A stretch of 64,000 nt of DNA. Source: Phycisphaeraceae bacterium. Lineage in GTDB: Bacteria > Planctomycetota > Phycisphaerae > Phycisphaerales > SM1A02. A program made the translations under genes and the position numbers. The notes beneath the pieces are model-generated. The model saw nothing but the letters and a program-made list of their open reading frames with translations, was not told the origin of the DNA and searched no databases. How positions within the stretch are numbered: the first letter of the stretch is position 1; every line of letters begins with the position of its first letter. The DNA lies in contig JAHBWZ010000005.1 of NCBI GenBank assembly GCA_019636755.1, positions 186,001-250,000 on the forward strand, read 5' to 3'. This document shows, piece by piece, positions 41,364 through 49,268 of the stretch.

Positions 41364-42554
41364 ATGGGACGCAATGCAATCATGGGACTCGCACTCGCCG
41401 GCGCCGTTGCCGGTCTGGTGAGCCCCGCGCTCGCTCAGCAGGACCGCGTCAGCTCGTCCGAGAAGGGCTCGCTGCTCGTCTGGTCGAAGATCGAGGTCAC
41501 GACCTACCAGGGTCATGTCGTCCAGGACACGTTCGTCAGCCTGACGAATGACTACCCGGAGGACGTCGCTTTCCAGATGTACTTCATCCAGGGCGACAAC
41601 ACCAACCCGCTCGGCTACTGGCAGGTCTCCGACGTCGGCATCGAGCTGACCCGCGACCAGCCCGTGTACTGGTCCGCCGCGACCGGTCTCGGCACGGTCA
41701 ACGTGACGCCGTGGACCGTGCTCGGCCCCGGCATCCCCGGCGACAACAACACCACGATCTACCGTGGCATGATCATCGGCTGGGCCGTTGATCGCGTGAA
41801 CAACACCCCGATCCGTCACAACCACCTCGCTGGCCAGGGCACCTGGGTGAGCTACGCCCGGAGCCGTGCCTTCGAGTACAACACCTACGCCTTCGCGGCG
41901 ATCCAGGGTGTTCAGGGCGGCGCGATCCCGGCGGCGGTTGGTCCGGATGGTTCGGTGACTCTCGCGATCGGCACGAACTACGCGCCGTCGTATGCTCAGC
42001 TTCTTCTCAACTTCCAGGCCACCGGCTCGTCCGCGTGGAGCTCCCCGGGATACATGGTGGTCAGCGACACCGATCTGACCCTCCACCCGATGGACTGGGA
42101 CCTCCGCGAGAACACCAGCGCCCGTCCGATCGTGACCAAGGCGCAGTTCGACGTGTGGAACGAGAACGAGGTCAAGTTCTCCGGCGCGTACCGCTGCATC
42201 ATCTGCTGGGACCAGACGCTCCTGAGCGATTACGGTATTCCGAATCACTTCAGCGTCGCTGCCCTGCAGACGAATCACGGCAAGGCCCGCATCGACGGCG
42301 TTGCCAGCCCGCTGTGTGACAACCTTCCGTACGGTGGCGACGTCTCCGTCGCGACCTCGCTCCTGGGCATCTCCGCCCGCATGCTCGAGATCGACGGCAA
42401 GTACGCCGCCGCCGCGAGCAATCTCGTCGGCATGGGCCAGGAGAACGCGACGATCCTGTACTTCCCCGGCAGCAACCCGCCGGATGAAGCGCCGAAGGCT
42501 TCCGCCCCGGCGACCTCCTTCGATCGGCTCCTCCAGAGCTTCTCGAAGCGGTGA
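41364..42554 (+). CDS. Secreted EKGSLL-domain protein (paralogue B, probably abundant)
   Basis: 396 residues. Signal peptide 1-24 (ending PALA), then QQDRVSSSEKGSLLVWSKIEV at the same positions as in paralogue A. It carries DTFVSLTNDYP, RHNHLAGQG, FDVWNENEVKFSGAYRC, CIICWD, IPNHF, NHGKARIDGVAS and the terminus FDRLLQSFSKR. Unlike its neighbours the gene favours C-ending pyrimidine codons and CGT/CGC for Arg and avoids CGG/CGA, the pattern expected of a highly expressed gene. Together with its strong ribosome-binding site, dedicated promoter and intrinsic terminator, this suggests a major secreted or surface protein. Biochemical role unknown. Confidence 0.82.
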   Translation: MGRNAIMGLALAGAVAGLVSPALAQQDRVSSSEKGSLLVWSKIEVTTYQGHVVQDTFVSLTNDYPEDVAFQMYFIQGDNTNPLGYWQVSDVGIELTRDQPVYWSAATGLGTVNVTPWTVLGPGIPGDNNTTIYRGMIIGWAVDRVNNTPIRHNHLAGQGTWVSYARSRAFEYNTYAFAAIQGVQGGAIPAAVGPDGSVTLAIGTNYAPSYAQLLLNFQATGSSAWSSPGYMVVSDTDLTLHPMDWDLRENTSARPIVTKAQFDVWNENEVKFSGAYRCIICWDQTLLSDYGIPNHFSVAALQTNHGKARIDGVASPLCDNLPYGGDVSVATSLLGISARMLEIDGKYAAAASNLVGMGQENATILYFPGSNPPDEAPKASAPATSFDRLLQSFSKR

Positions 42555-42643
42555 TCCCGCGATCCGGATATCCTCGCGTCCTCCCGGCGGCTGGTCCGCT
42601 CGGGATGGCGGGTAACGAGGAGTCCGGGATGATTCGACCCACG

Positions 42644-42678
42644 GGCGGCGGGGGTCACGACCCCCGCCGCCTCTTTCG
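42644..42678 (+). terminator. Intrinsic terminator after paralogue B
   Basis: Stem GGCGGCGGGGGT / ACCCCCGCCGCC (12 bp, 4-nt loop CACG) followed by TCTTTC. It ends the monocistronic unit of paralogue B. Confidence 0.75.
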
Positions 42679-42834
42679 ATACCATCAGGTTCAGCGCCTG
42701 CTCTTCGGAGCGATCCCCGGACAGACCGGCCGGCAGCGGGGATCGGCGAGGCGACCGGGGGGTTCCCCGACTCGCCATCGCGGCGCCCCAGGACACGCAC
42801 GGATGCGGCCCGCCGGCCGGACGAGGTGAGATTC

Positions 42835-43803
42835 GTGGTACGGACAGGGACAGGCCAGGGTCAGTCAGCGGTTCGGCCGCACGCGGCGATCGTCGGACAC
42901 GCGTCTCCGCGTCGTCCGGCTGCGGTGGTCGCCGCGGTGCTCTGCGCGCTGATCGGCGCGGGCATGGCTGGCGCGTCGCAGGGTCAGTCGGGGAACGCGG
43001 CCGGGGCGGGCGATGACGCCGCGCCCCCGAGACACGTCCTGCCGCCGCTTTCCGACTCGCTGGATGTTCCGATCGACGGGATAGAACCGGAGCCGGCCAC
43101 GCGCGAGCAGCTCCTGGTGCGCGCGAATGTACTCAACGCGGCGCGCCTGGCCGCGGACTACGCGACCCTGTGGGAGTTCCGGGACCTCCTCACCGTGGCG
43201 CACGTTTCCCGCGAGGAATTCATCGAGTGGAGCGTCGAGAACGACCCGTTCGTCTACGACGTCGCTGAGACGCAGGACGTGGCGGTCGACGGCCGCTGGG
43301 GCTGGGTCCGCGTAAGGGCGTCCATCGGGATGCGGCGTGCACCGTCGATCCCGCCTCGCACGATCGAACGATGGGAGCGATGGATCCACGTCTGCGGCCG
43401 CTGGCTCCCCGTCTCCGCGAAGGAGCAGGACAATGCGCCGCAGGCGCCCGCGGAGCGTGACCTCGCTCTCGAGCCGCTGCTCCAGGCGCGCTACGACGCG
43501 TGGTGGAAGGCGGTCGAGGCGCGCGACTGGCGCACGCTGTACGAAATGAGCGATCCCCTGGACCGCGAACAGGTGGATTTCGAGACGTTCGCGCGGGCGC
43601 GGAATCAGCTCACGTTCTTCGATCACCAGGTGCTGTGGCGCAACGCGTCGAGCGATTCCGGCATCGTCCGGGTCCGCTACCTGCTCAGGCTCAATGATCC
43701 GAACATGACCAAGATGCATCCGGTCGTCTCCATGGTGAACGAGCGCTGGGTCCGGCGCGATGGTCAGTGGTACCACCGCCTCCTCGGAGGAGCCGAGCGA
43801 TGA
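42835..43803 (+). CDS. Secreted protein of unknown function
   Basis: 322 residues. A signal-anchor-like segment (about 27-46, AAVVAAVLCALIGAGMAGAS) precedes a low-complexity region and two similar-looking alpha+beta units: one from ANVLNAARLAADYATLWEFRDLLT to WERWIHVCGRWLPV and one from ARYDAWWKAVEARDWRTLYEMSDP to NERWVRRDGQWYHRLLG. Each has a helical start and ends in a Trp-rich strand, reminiscent of NTF2-like domains. GTG 42835 is preferred since GAGGTGA lies just upstream. Its stop overlaps the ATG of the FG-GAP gene (ATGA). Confidence 0.55.
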   Translation: MVRTGTGQGQSAVRPHAAIVGHASPRRPAAVVAAVLCALIGAGMAGASQGQSGNAAGAGDDAAPPRHVLPPLSDSLDVPIDGIEPEPATREQLLVRANVLNAARLAADYATLWEFRDLLTVAHVSREEFIEWSVENDPFVYDVAETQDVAVDGRWGWVRVRASIGMRRAPSIPPRTIERWERWIHVCGRWLPVSAKEQDNAPQAPAERDLALEPLLQARYDAWWKAVEARDWRTLYEMSDPLDREQVDFETFARARNQLTFFDHQVLWRNASSDSGIVRVRYLLRLNDPNMTKMHPVVSMVNERWVRRDGQWYHRLLGGAER

Positions 43804-45278
43804 GCGCAGAGAAGAATCTCCTCCGCGGCGGACGCAGGCATTCCGGCGGGCGCCGTCTCCCTCTCGCGGCTGCCGGATTCGCGTGCCTCGCGCCGGCGGC
43901 GCTGGTGCTGAGTCAGTCCGGGGAGCGACCCTCGTCCGCGCCGATGGGCGCGGCGACGACGGCCGCAGGCGACGCGTCCGGCGCCGCGCGGCCCGCGCCG
44001 CGCCGCGCGATCCGGTTCGAACTCGCCTCAAGCGGGCTGCCGACGAGTGGTTCGGAGGGGATGTGGAAGTCCGACCCGGTTCTGGCGGACATCAACGGCA
44101 ATGGATTCGCGGACCTTGCGGCCCTGCCGAGGCTCGCAAAGGGTGCACGCGTCTGGACGGGCGACGGTGAAGGCAACTGGACCGACTCGTCGAACGGCCT
44201 GGCCGTTCCTCGGACGAGCTGCGGCGGCGGACTCGCGGTGGGCGACGTCAACGGTGACGGGAAGCCGGACCTGGTGGTCGGCGATCACTGCACGGGCATC
44301 TGGGTCTACCTGGGCGACGGCGCGGGAACGTGGACCGAGGTCACGGCCGCCATGTATCCGGTGGACCTGGTCGAGAAGCCGGGCGATGAACTCTCGGAGA
44401 AACTCGTGACCGGCGCCGAGGACATCGCGATCGGCGATGTCAACGGGGACGGCCACCTGGACATCCTGTCCGGCGGCAGCGACGAAGGCGGGCTCAATAT
44501 CTTCCTGAACGACGGAACCGGCCGGAACTGGACGCGGCAGGCCAGTTCGCTGATTTCGCGCGGCTGGGCCAACCGGGTCCTGCTCGTGGATGTCGACGGT
44601 GACGGACGGCTCGATGTGGTGGCCAGCCACTCGGACGGTCCGCTGGTCTACCTCAACGACGGACGCGGCGACTGGTTCTGGTCCGCGTCCGGGCTTCCGA
44701 CGCCGATGATGCAGGGGCTCTACCACGGCCTCGCGACCGGCGACATGGACGGCGACGGGAAACTCGACCTCGTCGTGGCCAACTGGGTGGATGGACCGGA
44801 GGTCTATTTCCAGCGCGAGCATGGCACCTGGCAGAAGGCGCCGGAGGTCTTTCCGGAGATGTTCGGTGGTGCCGTCGGCCTGGCGGTCGCGGATGTCGAT
44901 GGCGACGGACGCCTGGACATCGCGGTCAGCGGACGCCTGCAGCCCACGGGAGGCATGGTCCGAGGTCTCTTTCTCCTGCTCAACGAGGGGAACGGGTCCT
45001 GGCGGTGGGCGCGGGACACCGGCCTGCCTTCGACCGGGCTGATGCAGACTTCGGGCCTGTCGTTCGGAGACATCGATGGTGACGGCGTACCGGACCTGGC
45101 GGTCGGCAGCGGTCTGATCACGGAGACCGGTCCGCCGGGAGCATCCCGGGAACCCGTCATCGCACATCGACTGATGGTCTGGCGCGGCCGCCGTACAGCC
45201 GCGTCGGAGGACGGATCCGTGGCGGCGCCCGGCGCCGCCTCCGTGGACCGCGGAGGGAACGGGGAGAAGAAACAGTGA
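43800..45278 (+). CDS. FG-GAP/VCBS beta-propeller secreted protein
   Basis: 492 residues. A signal peptide (about 18-42) is followed by about seven repeats with calcium-binding D-x-D/N-G-D-G loops: DINGNGFADLA, DVNGDGKPDLVV, DVNGDGHLDIL, DVDGDGRLDVV, DMDGDGKLDLVV, DVDGDGRLDIAV, DIDGDGVPDLAV. This is the FG-GAP/VCBS propeller family found in integrin-like and adhesive extracellular proteins. Probably cell-surface or matrix attached. Translationally coupled to the preceding gene by ATGA overlap. Confidence 0.88.
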   Translation: MSAEKNLLRGGRRHSGGRRLPLAAAGFACLAPAALVLSQSGERPSSAPMGAATTAAGDASGAARPAPRRAIRFELASSGLPTSGSEGMWKSDPVLADINGNGFADLAALPRLAKGARVWTGDGEGNWTDSSNGLAVPRTSCGGGLAVGDVNGDGKPDLVVGDHCTGIWVYLGDGAGTWTEVTAAMYPVDLVEKPGDELSEKLVTGAEDIAIGDVNGDGHLDILSGGSDEGGLNIFLNDGTGRNWTRQASSLISRGWANRVLLVDVDGDGRLDVVASHSDGPLVYLNDGRGDWFWSASGLPTPMMQGLYHGLATGDMDGDGKLDLVVANWVDGPEVYFQREHGTWQKAPEVFPEMFGGAVGLAVADVDGDGRLDIAVSGRLQPTGGMVRGLFLLLNEGNGSWRWARDTGLPSTGLMQTSGLSFGDIDGDGVPDLAVGSGLITETGPPGASREPVIAHRLMVWRGRRTAASEDGSVAAPGAASVDRGGNGEKKQ

Positions 45279-45317
45279 TTCGGTGACGGCCGTCCGTGCC
45301 GGTCACGGCGGTCCGTC

Positions 45318-45370
45318 GGAGGGTGAGACTCGCGAGGTGAGATTCGCGAGGTGAGATTCGCGAGGTGAGA
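45318..45370 (+). repeat. Array of Shine-Dalgarno-like 14-bp repeats
   Basis: Tandem units of GAGGTGAGAyTCGC at 45334-45347 and 45348-45361, flanked by an imperfect copy from 45318 (GGAGGGTGAGAC) and a last partial copy at 45362-45370. The core GAGGTGA equals seven bases of the anti-anti-Shine-Dalgarno sequence; the true site GGAGGTGA at 45409-45416 lies four nt before the ATG at 45420. A similar GAGGTGAGATTCG at 42824 serves the gene at 42835. Confidence 0.6.
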
Positions 45371-45419
45371 TCGAGGTGCTCCGCCGTGCCCCGGCGGTGC
45401 GCCTTGCTGGAGGTGAGAC

Positions 45420-48400
45420 ATGCGGGGCGTTCATTGTCTGCTGCGCGCCGGTCGTTGCGCGCCCATCGGGATCCTGTGTCTTCTTGCGCTTGCCCTCCCG
45501 GCAGGTCGCGAGGCGTCGGCGACGGCGCTCACGATCAAGCCCGGCATGGACCTGGGGGCGCAGGGCCTGACGGTCCGAGTGTCCGGGACAGGCCTGGCTG
45601 CCTCGGGGAGCGGCGCGATCGCCTTTCCGCTGGTGAACGGGCCCGTGCGCCGGGCCGTTCTCTACTGGGGCGGCTCACATGCGACCGGCGGCGCACCGCA
45701 CGGGTCGCTCGTCATTGCCGGGACCACCGTCAACGGCGTGCTGACCGGGAGCGAGCCGGAAGGGACCACGACGTGGTACGCCTACCGCGCAGACGTGACG
45801 AACCTGGTCAAGGGCGCTGCACTGCCGGGAGGCGCCATTCCGCCGCTGCCGGTCAGCGACCCGCTCTTCGGTGATCCGATGGGCGCCCTCAACGGCGCAT
45901 CGATCGTCCTGTACCACATCGATCCGACCACGCCGTTCTTCTATCGCGCGCAGATCGCAGACGGCTGTGACTTCGCATGGGCGCCGAATCTTCCGGACGC
46001 GTCCGGCTCGGCGGCGCCGGTGACGTTCGCGTTCGATCCCGCGGCGATCCGGCGCCCGGCGGAACTCGGCATCGTCGTCGGCAACGCGAACAGCGTGCGG
46101 CGCGATCGGGTTGACATCTCCGACAACAAGCCGCTGATCGACGACTTCACGGGCGGGAACGGTGCGGCGTGGGATTCCATTCTCACCCAGATCCTGATTC
46201 CTGCTTCCGTGTCGCAGACAACGGTCACATCGGTGTCGCCGCCGCAGTACGGCGCGAACGCCGAGCGGTTCCAGCTGGTGGCGTATGCGTGGCGACTGAT
46301 CTGCGGTGGTCGGATCGGCGACTTCGTCTGGCAGGACCAGAACGGCAACGGTATCCAGGACCCGGGCGAGCCGGGGATCGCCGGCGTCCGCATCGAACTG
46401 TACATGCTCACGGACGAGGGCGAGGAGTACGTCATGGATGCCGTCTCCGACGGCACGGGCGAATACCTCTTCGAGGGCATCTGCGTCGGCACCTACATTC
46501 TCCGCGTCGACATGACGACGCTGCCGGCGGGCTTCGCACCGACGATCGACTTCGCCGGGAATGATCCGGCCCTCGACAGCAACTTCGACCCGGACGGCGT
46601 GACGATCGTTGTCCTGAATGATGACGGCGAGAGCAATCTCGACGTCGACCTCGGCCTCTGCTGCGGCATCACGATCCAGACCGGCGCGTGCTGCTTCTTC
46701 AACGGCGACTGCCAGCAGCTCTCCGAGTCGGCCTGCGGGCAGCTCGGAGGGACGTTCTTCGGAATCGGGACGCCCTGTGCGGCCATCAACTGCCCGCCGC
46801 TGGGCGCGTGCTGCCTGTTCGACGGATCCTGCCAGGAGATCGAGGCGGCCGACTGCGCCGCCCTCGGCGGGACCTACTCGGCCGGCGTGCGCTGTGACTC
46901 CGTGACCTGCCCGGCGCTCGGCGCGTGCTGCCTGTTCGACGGCACCTGCGATGTGACCGACAGCGCCATGTGCACCGTGCTCGGGGGGAGCTTCCAGGCG
47001 GGCGTGGACTGCGCGGGGATCGTCTGCCCGGCACTCGGCGCGTGCTGCCTGTTCGACGGATCCTGCGTGGAGGTCGAGGCGGCCGTCTGCGTGTCGCTCA
47101 GCGGGACCTACAGCCCGGGCATGCGCTGCGCCGAGGTCGTCTGTCCGGCGCTCGGTGCGTGCTGCCTGTTCGACGGCACCTGCATGGACCTGACTGCAGA
47201 GAACTGCATCGCGGCCGGCGGACAGGCATTCCTGCCGGGTGTGCCGTGCGAGCCCGGCCTCTGCACGTCGCTCGGATCGTGCTGTTTCTTCGACGGGAGC
47301 TGTCGGGAACTGACCGCGGCGGAGTGCCTTGACGAGGGTGGCGTGGACTTCCACCCAGGCGTCGCCTGCGGCGAAGCGAACTGCGCGGTGCTCGGTGCCT
47401 GCTGCCTGTTCGACGGCTCGTGCGTCGAGACGGACGCGACGGACTGCGCGGCGCAGGGCGGTACGTTCAACGCGGCGGTGCCGTGCGACCAGGTGTCGTG
47501 CCCGGTGCTCGGTGCCTGCTGCCTGTTCGACGGATCGTGCGTCGAGACGGACGCGACGGACTGCGCGGCCCAGGGCGGTACGTTCAACGCGGCGGTGCCG
47601 TGCGCTCAGGCGTCGTGCCCGGTGCTCGGTGCGTGCTGCCTCCAGGATGGGCAGTGCGTCGAAACCGATGCACCCGGGTGCACGGCCGCGGGAGGCACGT
47701 TCCAGCCTGGCCAGCCGTGCGCCGCGGTGGCGTGTCCGCAGCCTGGCGCATGCTGTCTCCCGGGTGGCCAGTGTGTCCAGTCGGTGCGCGCCGATGGCGC
47801 GGACTGCGTGGCCTCGGGCGGCACCTACCAGGGTGCCGGAACCACGTGCGCGCCGGGGCTCTGCCCGTCGGGACCGACCCGTCGCGTGCGCTCCGGCGAG
47901 AAGGGAAGCCTGCTCTGGTTCAGCAAGGTGGAGATCCGCTGGGACGCCTCGGGGCAGCTGGTGCGTGATACGTTCATCTCGCTGACCAACGACTACCCGT
48001 CCCCGGTGCGCGTGCTCATGTACTTCGTCAACGGTGACGAACCGCTTCCCGCCGCTCCCGGCGAGCGCGCTCATCCCGGCTGGAACTTCGTCGACAATGC
48101 CGTCGTGCTGACGAACGATCAGCCCGTCTGGTGGTCTGCCGCCAGCGGCCTCGGCACCCTGACCGGTCTCTCTCCGTTCACCGTGCTCGACCCGGGGACA
48201 CCACCCGGTCGGCCGGCCGGCGATGGAACGACCGATCGCGTGCTGCGCGGGTTCATCGTCGGCTGGGCGACGAATGCCACCGGCCGCTCGATTCACTGGA
48301 ACCATCTCTCCGGTGCGGCAACCGCGGTCGACCTGCGCGATTCGGCCGCCTGGGAGTACGGCGCGTGGGCGTTCCGCGCCGGGCCGTCCTTCCCGCATGG

Positions 48401-48995
48401 TTCCGTCATCGGAACGCCCGGACGACTCGACCTGGACGGCGAGACCTATGCGGCGGCCTGCGACACGCTGCTGCTGGGATTCCGGGCGCATGGCTCGGCG
48501 TCGTTCAGCGGGCCGAACGCGCTCGTCACGGCGGTCACGGAACTGACGCTGCATCCTGTCGATCTCGACCTGCGACTCAATCACGCGGAGGCGGCACCCG
48601 TGGCGACGACGGCCAGGTTCGATGTCTGGAATGAGAACGAGGTCAAGTTCTCCGGGGCGCACCGGTGCGTGACGTGCTGGGACTCCGCGTTCCTGGATGC
48701 CTACGCGATTCCGAATCACTTCCGGCTGAGCACGCTCCAGAGCGATGCCGGCAAGGCGCGGATCGCCGGGCGATCGGGGCCGCCCTGTCCTGACCTGCCG
48801 TGGCCGACACGCGACACGGCGCTGCTCGGCGTCTCGATGCGCCGTCTCGAGTTCTCGGCCGTCGAGCGGGACCTGGCGGGCGGCAATCTGCATGGCATGG
48901 GCGTTCGTGCTGCGGTGATCCGGTTCGACGCTGAGGCGCCTCCGCCCGAAGCGCCGGAGGCGGAGGGACAGGGAGAGCGAGGCAGATCGCGGTAG
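45420..48995 (+). CDS. Large secreted multidomain protein with SdrD-like, GACC-repeat and EKGSLL domains (paralogue C)
   Basis: 1191 residues in four parts. A signal peptide (about 14-36) leads into a beta-rich N-terminal domain (to about 295). An SdrD_B-like Ca-binding beta domain follows (about 297-420: GRIGDFVWQDQNGNGIQDPG, GEYLFEGICVGTYILRVD). Then come ten tandem cysteine repeats of about 40 residues (about 422-820), consensus GACCLFDGSCxExxxxxCxxxGGTyxxgxxCxxxxCPxL with six Cys each. The C-terminal EKGSLL domain (about 825-1191) carries EKGSLLWFSKVEIRW, HWNHLSG, FDVWNENEVKFSGAHRC and IPNHFRLSTLQSD. Repeats 7 and 8 are almost identical, showing recent duplication. Probably an extracellular stalk-and-head protein. 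Confidence 0.8.
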   Translation: MRGVHCLLRAGRCAPIGILCLLALALPAGREASATALTIKPGMDLGAQGLTVRVSGTGLAASGSGAIAFPLVNGPVRRAVLYWGGSHATGGAPHGSLVIAGTTVNGVLTGSEPEGTTTWYAYRADVTNLVKGAALPGGAIPPLPVSDPLFGDPMGALNGASIVLYHIDPTTPFFYRAQIADGCDFAWAPNLPDASGSAAPVTFAFDPAAIRRPAELGIVVGNANSVRRDRVDISDNKPLIDDFTGGNGAAWDSILTQILIPASVSQTTVTSVSPPQYGANAERFQLVAYAWRLICGGRIGDFVWQDQNGNGIQDPGEPGIAGVRIELYMLTDEGEEYVMDAVSDGTGEYLFEGICVGTYILRVDMTTLPAGFAPTIDFAGNDPALDSNFDPDGVTIVVLNDDGESNLDVDLGLCCGITIQTGACCFFNGDCQQLSESACGQLGGTFFGIGTPCAAINCPPLGACCLFDGSCQEIEAADCAALGGTYSAGVRCDSVTCPALGACCLFDGTCDVTDSAMCTVLGGSFQAGVDCAGIVCPALGACCLFDGSCVEVEAAVCVSLSGTYSPGMRCAEVVCPALGACCLFDGTCMDLTAENCIAAGGQAFLPGVPCEPGLCTSLGSCCFFDGSCRELTAAECLDEGGVDFHPGVACGEANCAVLGACCLFDGSCVETDATDCAAQGGTFNAAVPCDQVSCPVLGACCLFDGSCVETDATDCAAQGGTFNAAVPCAQASCPVLGACCLQDGQCVETDAPGCTAAGGTFQPGQPCAAVACPQPGACCLPGGQCVQSVRADGADCVASGGTYQGAGTTCAPGLCPSGPTRRVRSGEKGSLLWFSKVEIRWDASGQLVRDTFISLTNDYPSPVRVLMYFVNGDEPLPAAPGERAHPGWNFVDNAVVLTNDQPVWWSAASGLGTLTGLSPFTVLDPGTPPGRPAGDGTTDRVLRGFIVGWATNATGRSIHWNHLSGAATAVDLRDSAAWEYGAWAFRAGPSFPHGSVIGTPGRLDLDGETYAAACDTLLLGFRAHGSASFSGPNALVTAVTELTLHPVDLDLRLNHAEAAPVATTARFDVWNENEVKFSGAHRCVTCWDSAFLDAYAIPNHFRLSTLQSDAGKARIAGRSGPPCPDLPWPTRDTALLGVSMRRLEFSAVERDLAGGNLHGMGVRAAVIRFDAEAPPPEAPEAEGQGERGRSR
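46683..47880 (+). repeat. Ten tandem GACC cysteine-repeat units in paralogue C
   Basis: DNA encoding ten units of about 120 bp; six Cys codons each. Units 7 and 8 (around 47397-47640) are nearly identical at DNA level; the others have diverged. Confidence 0.75.
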
Positions 48996-49051
48996 TGCGC
49001 CGTCGGCGCGGATCCGCCCGGTCGTCGCCGCCCGTCGGAGGGGAGCGGCCC

Positions 49052-49086
49052 GGAGGCGGTCGGTTTCGACCGGTCGCCTCCCTTTC
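49052..49086 (+). terminator. Intrinsic terminator after paralogue C
   Basis: GGAGGCGGTCGGT / ACCGGTCGCCTCC pair over 13 positions with two G-T wobbles, closed by a TTCG tetraloop and followed by CTTTC. Confidence 0.7.
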
Positions 49087-49268
49087 ACGAGTGCGGCGCG
49101 CCGCCGGCGGCGCGCACGCCGGACCTGCGATGTCCGCGTCGTTTCCGGACGCGTGCGCACCGTTCCCGGACGGTTGCGCGCCGTTCCCGGACCGCGCGGC
49201 GTGAATTCACTGCGCAGACTGCGCGATCCTGCTCGCATCGCGCCGGACTCGCGGCATGGTTGATCCCG

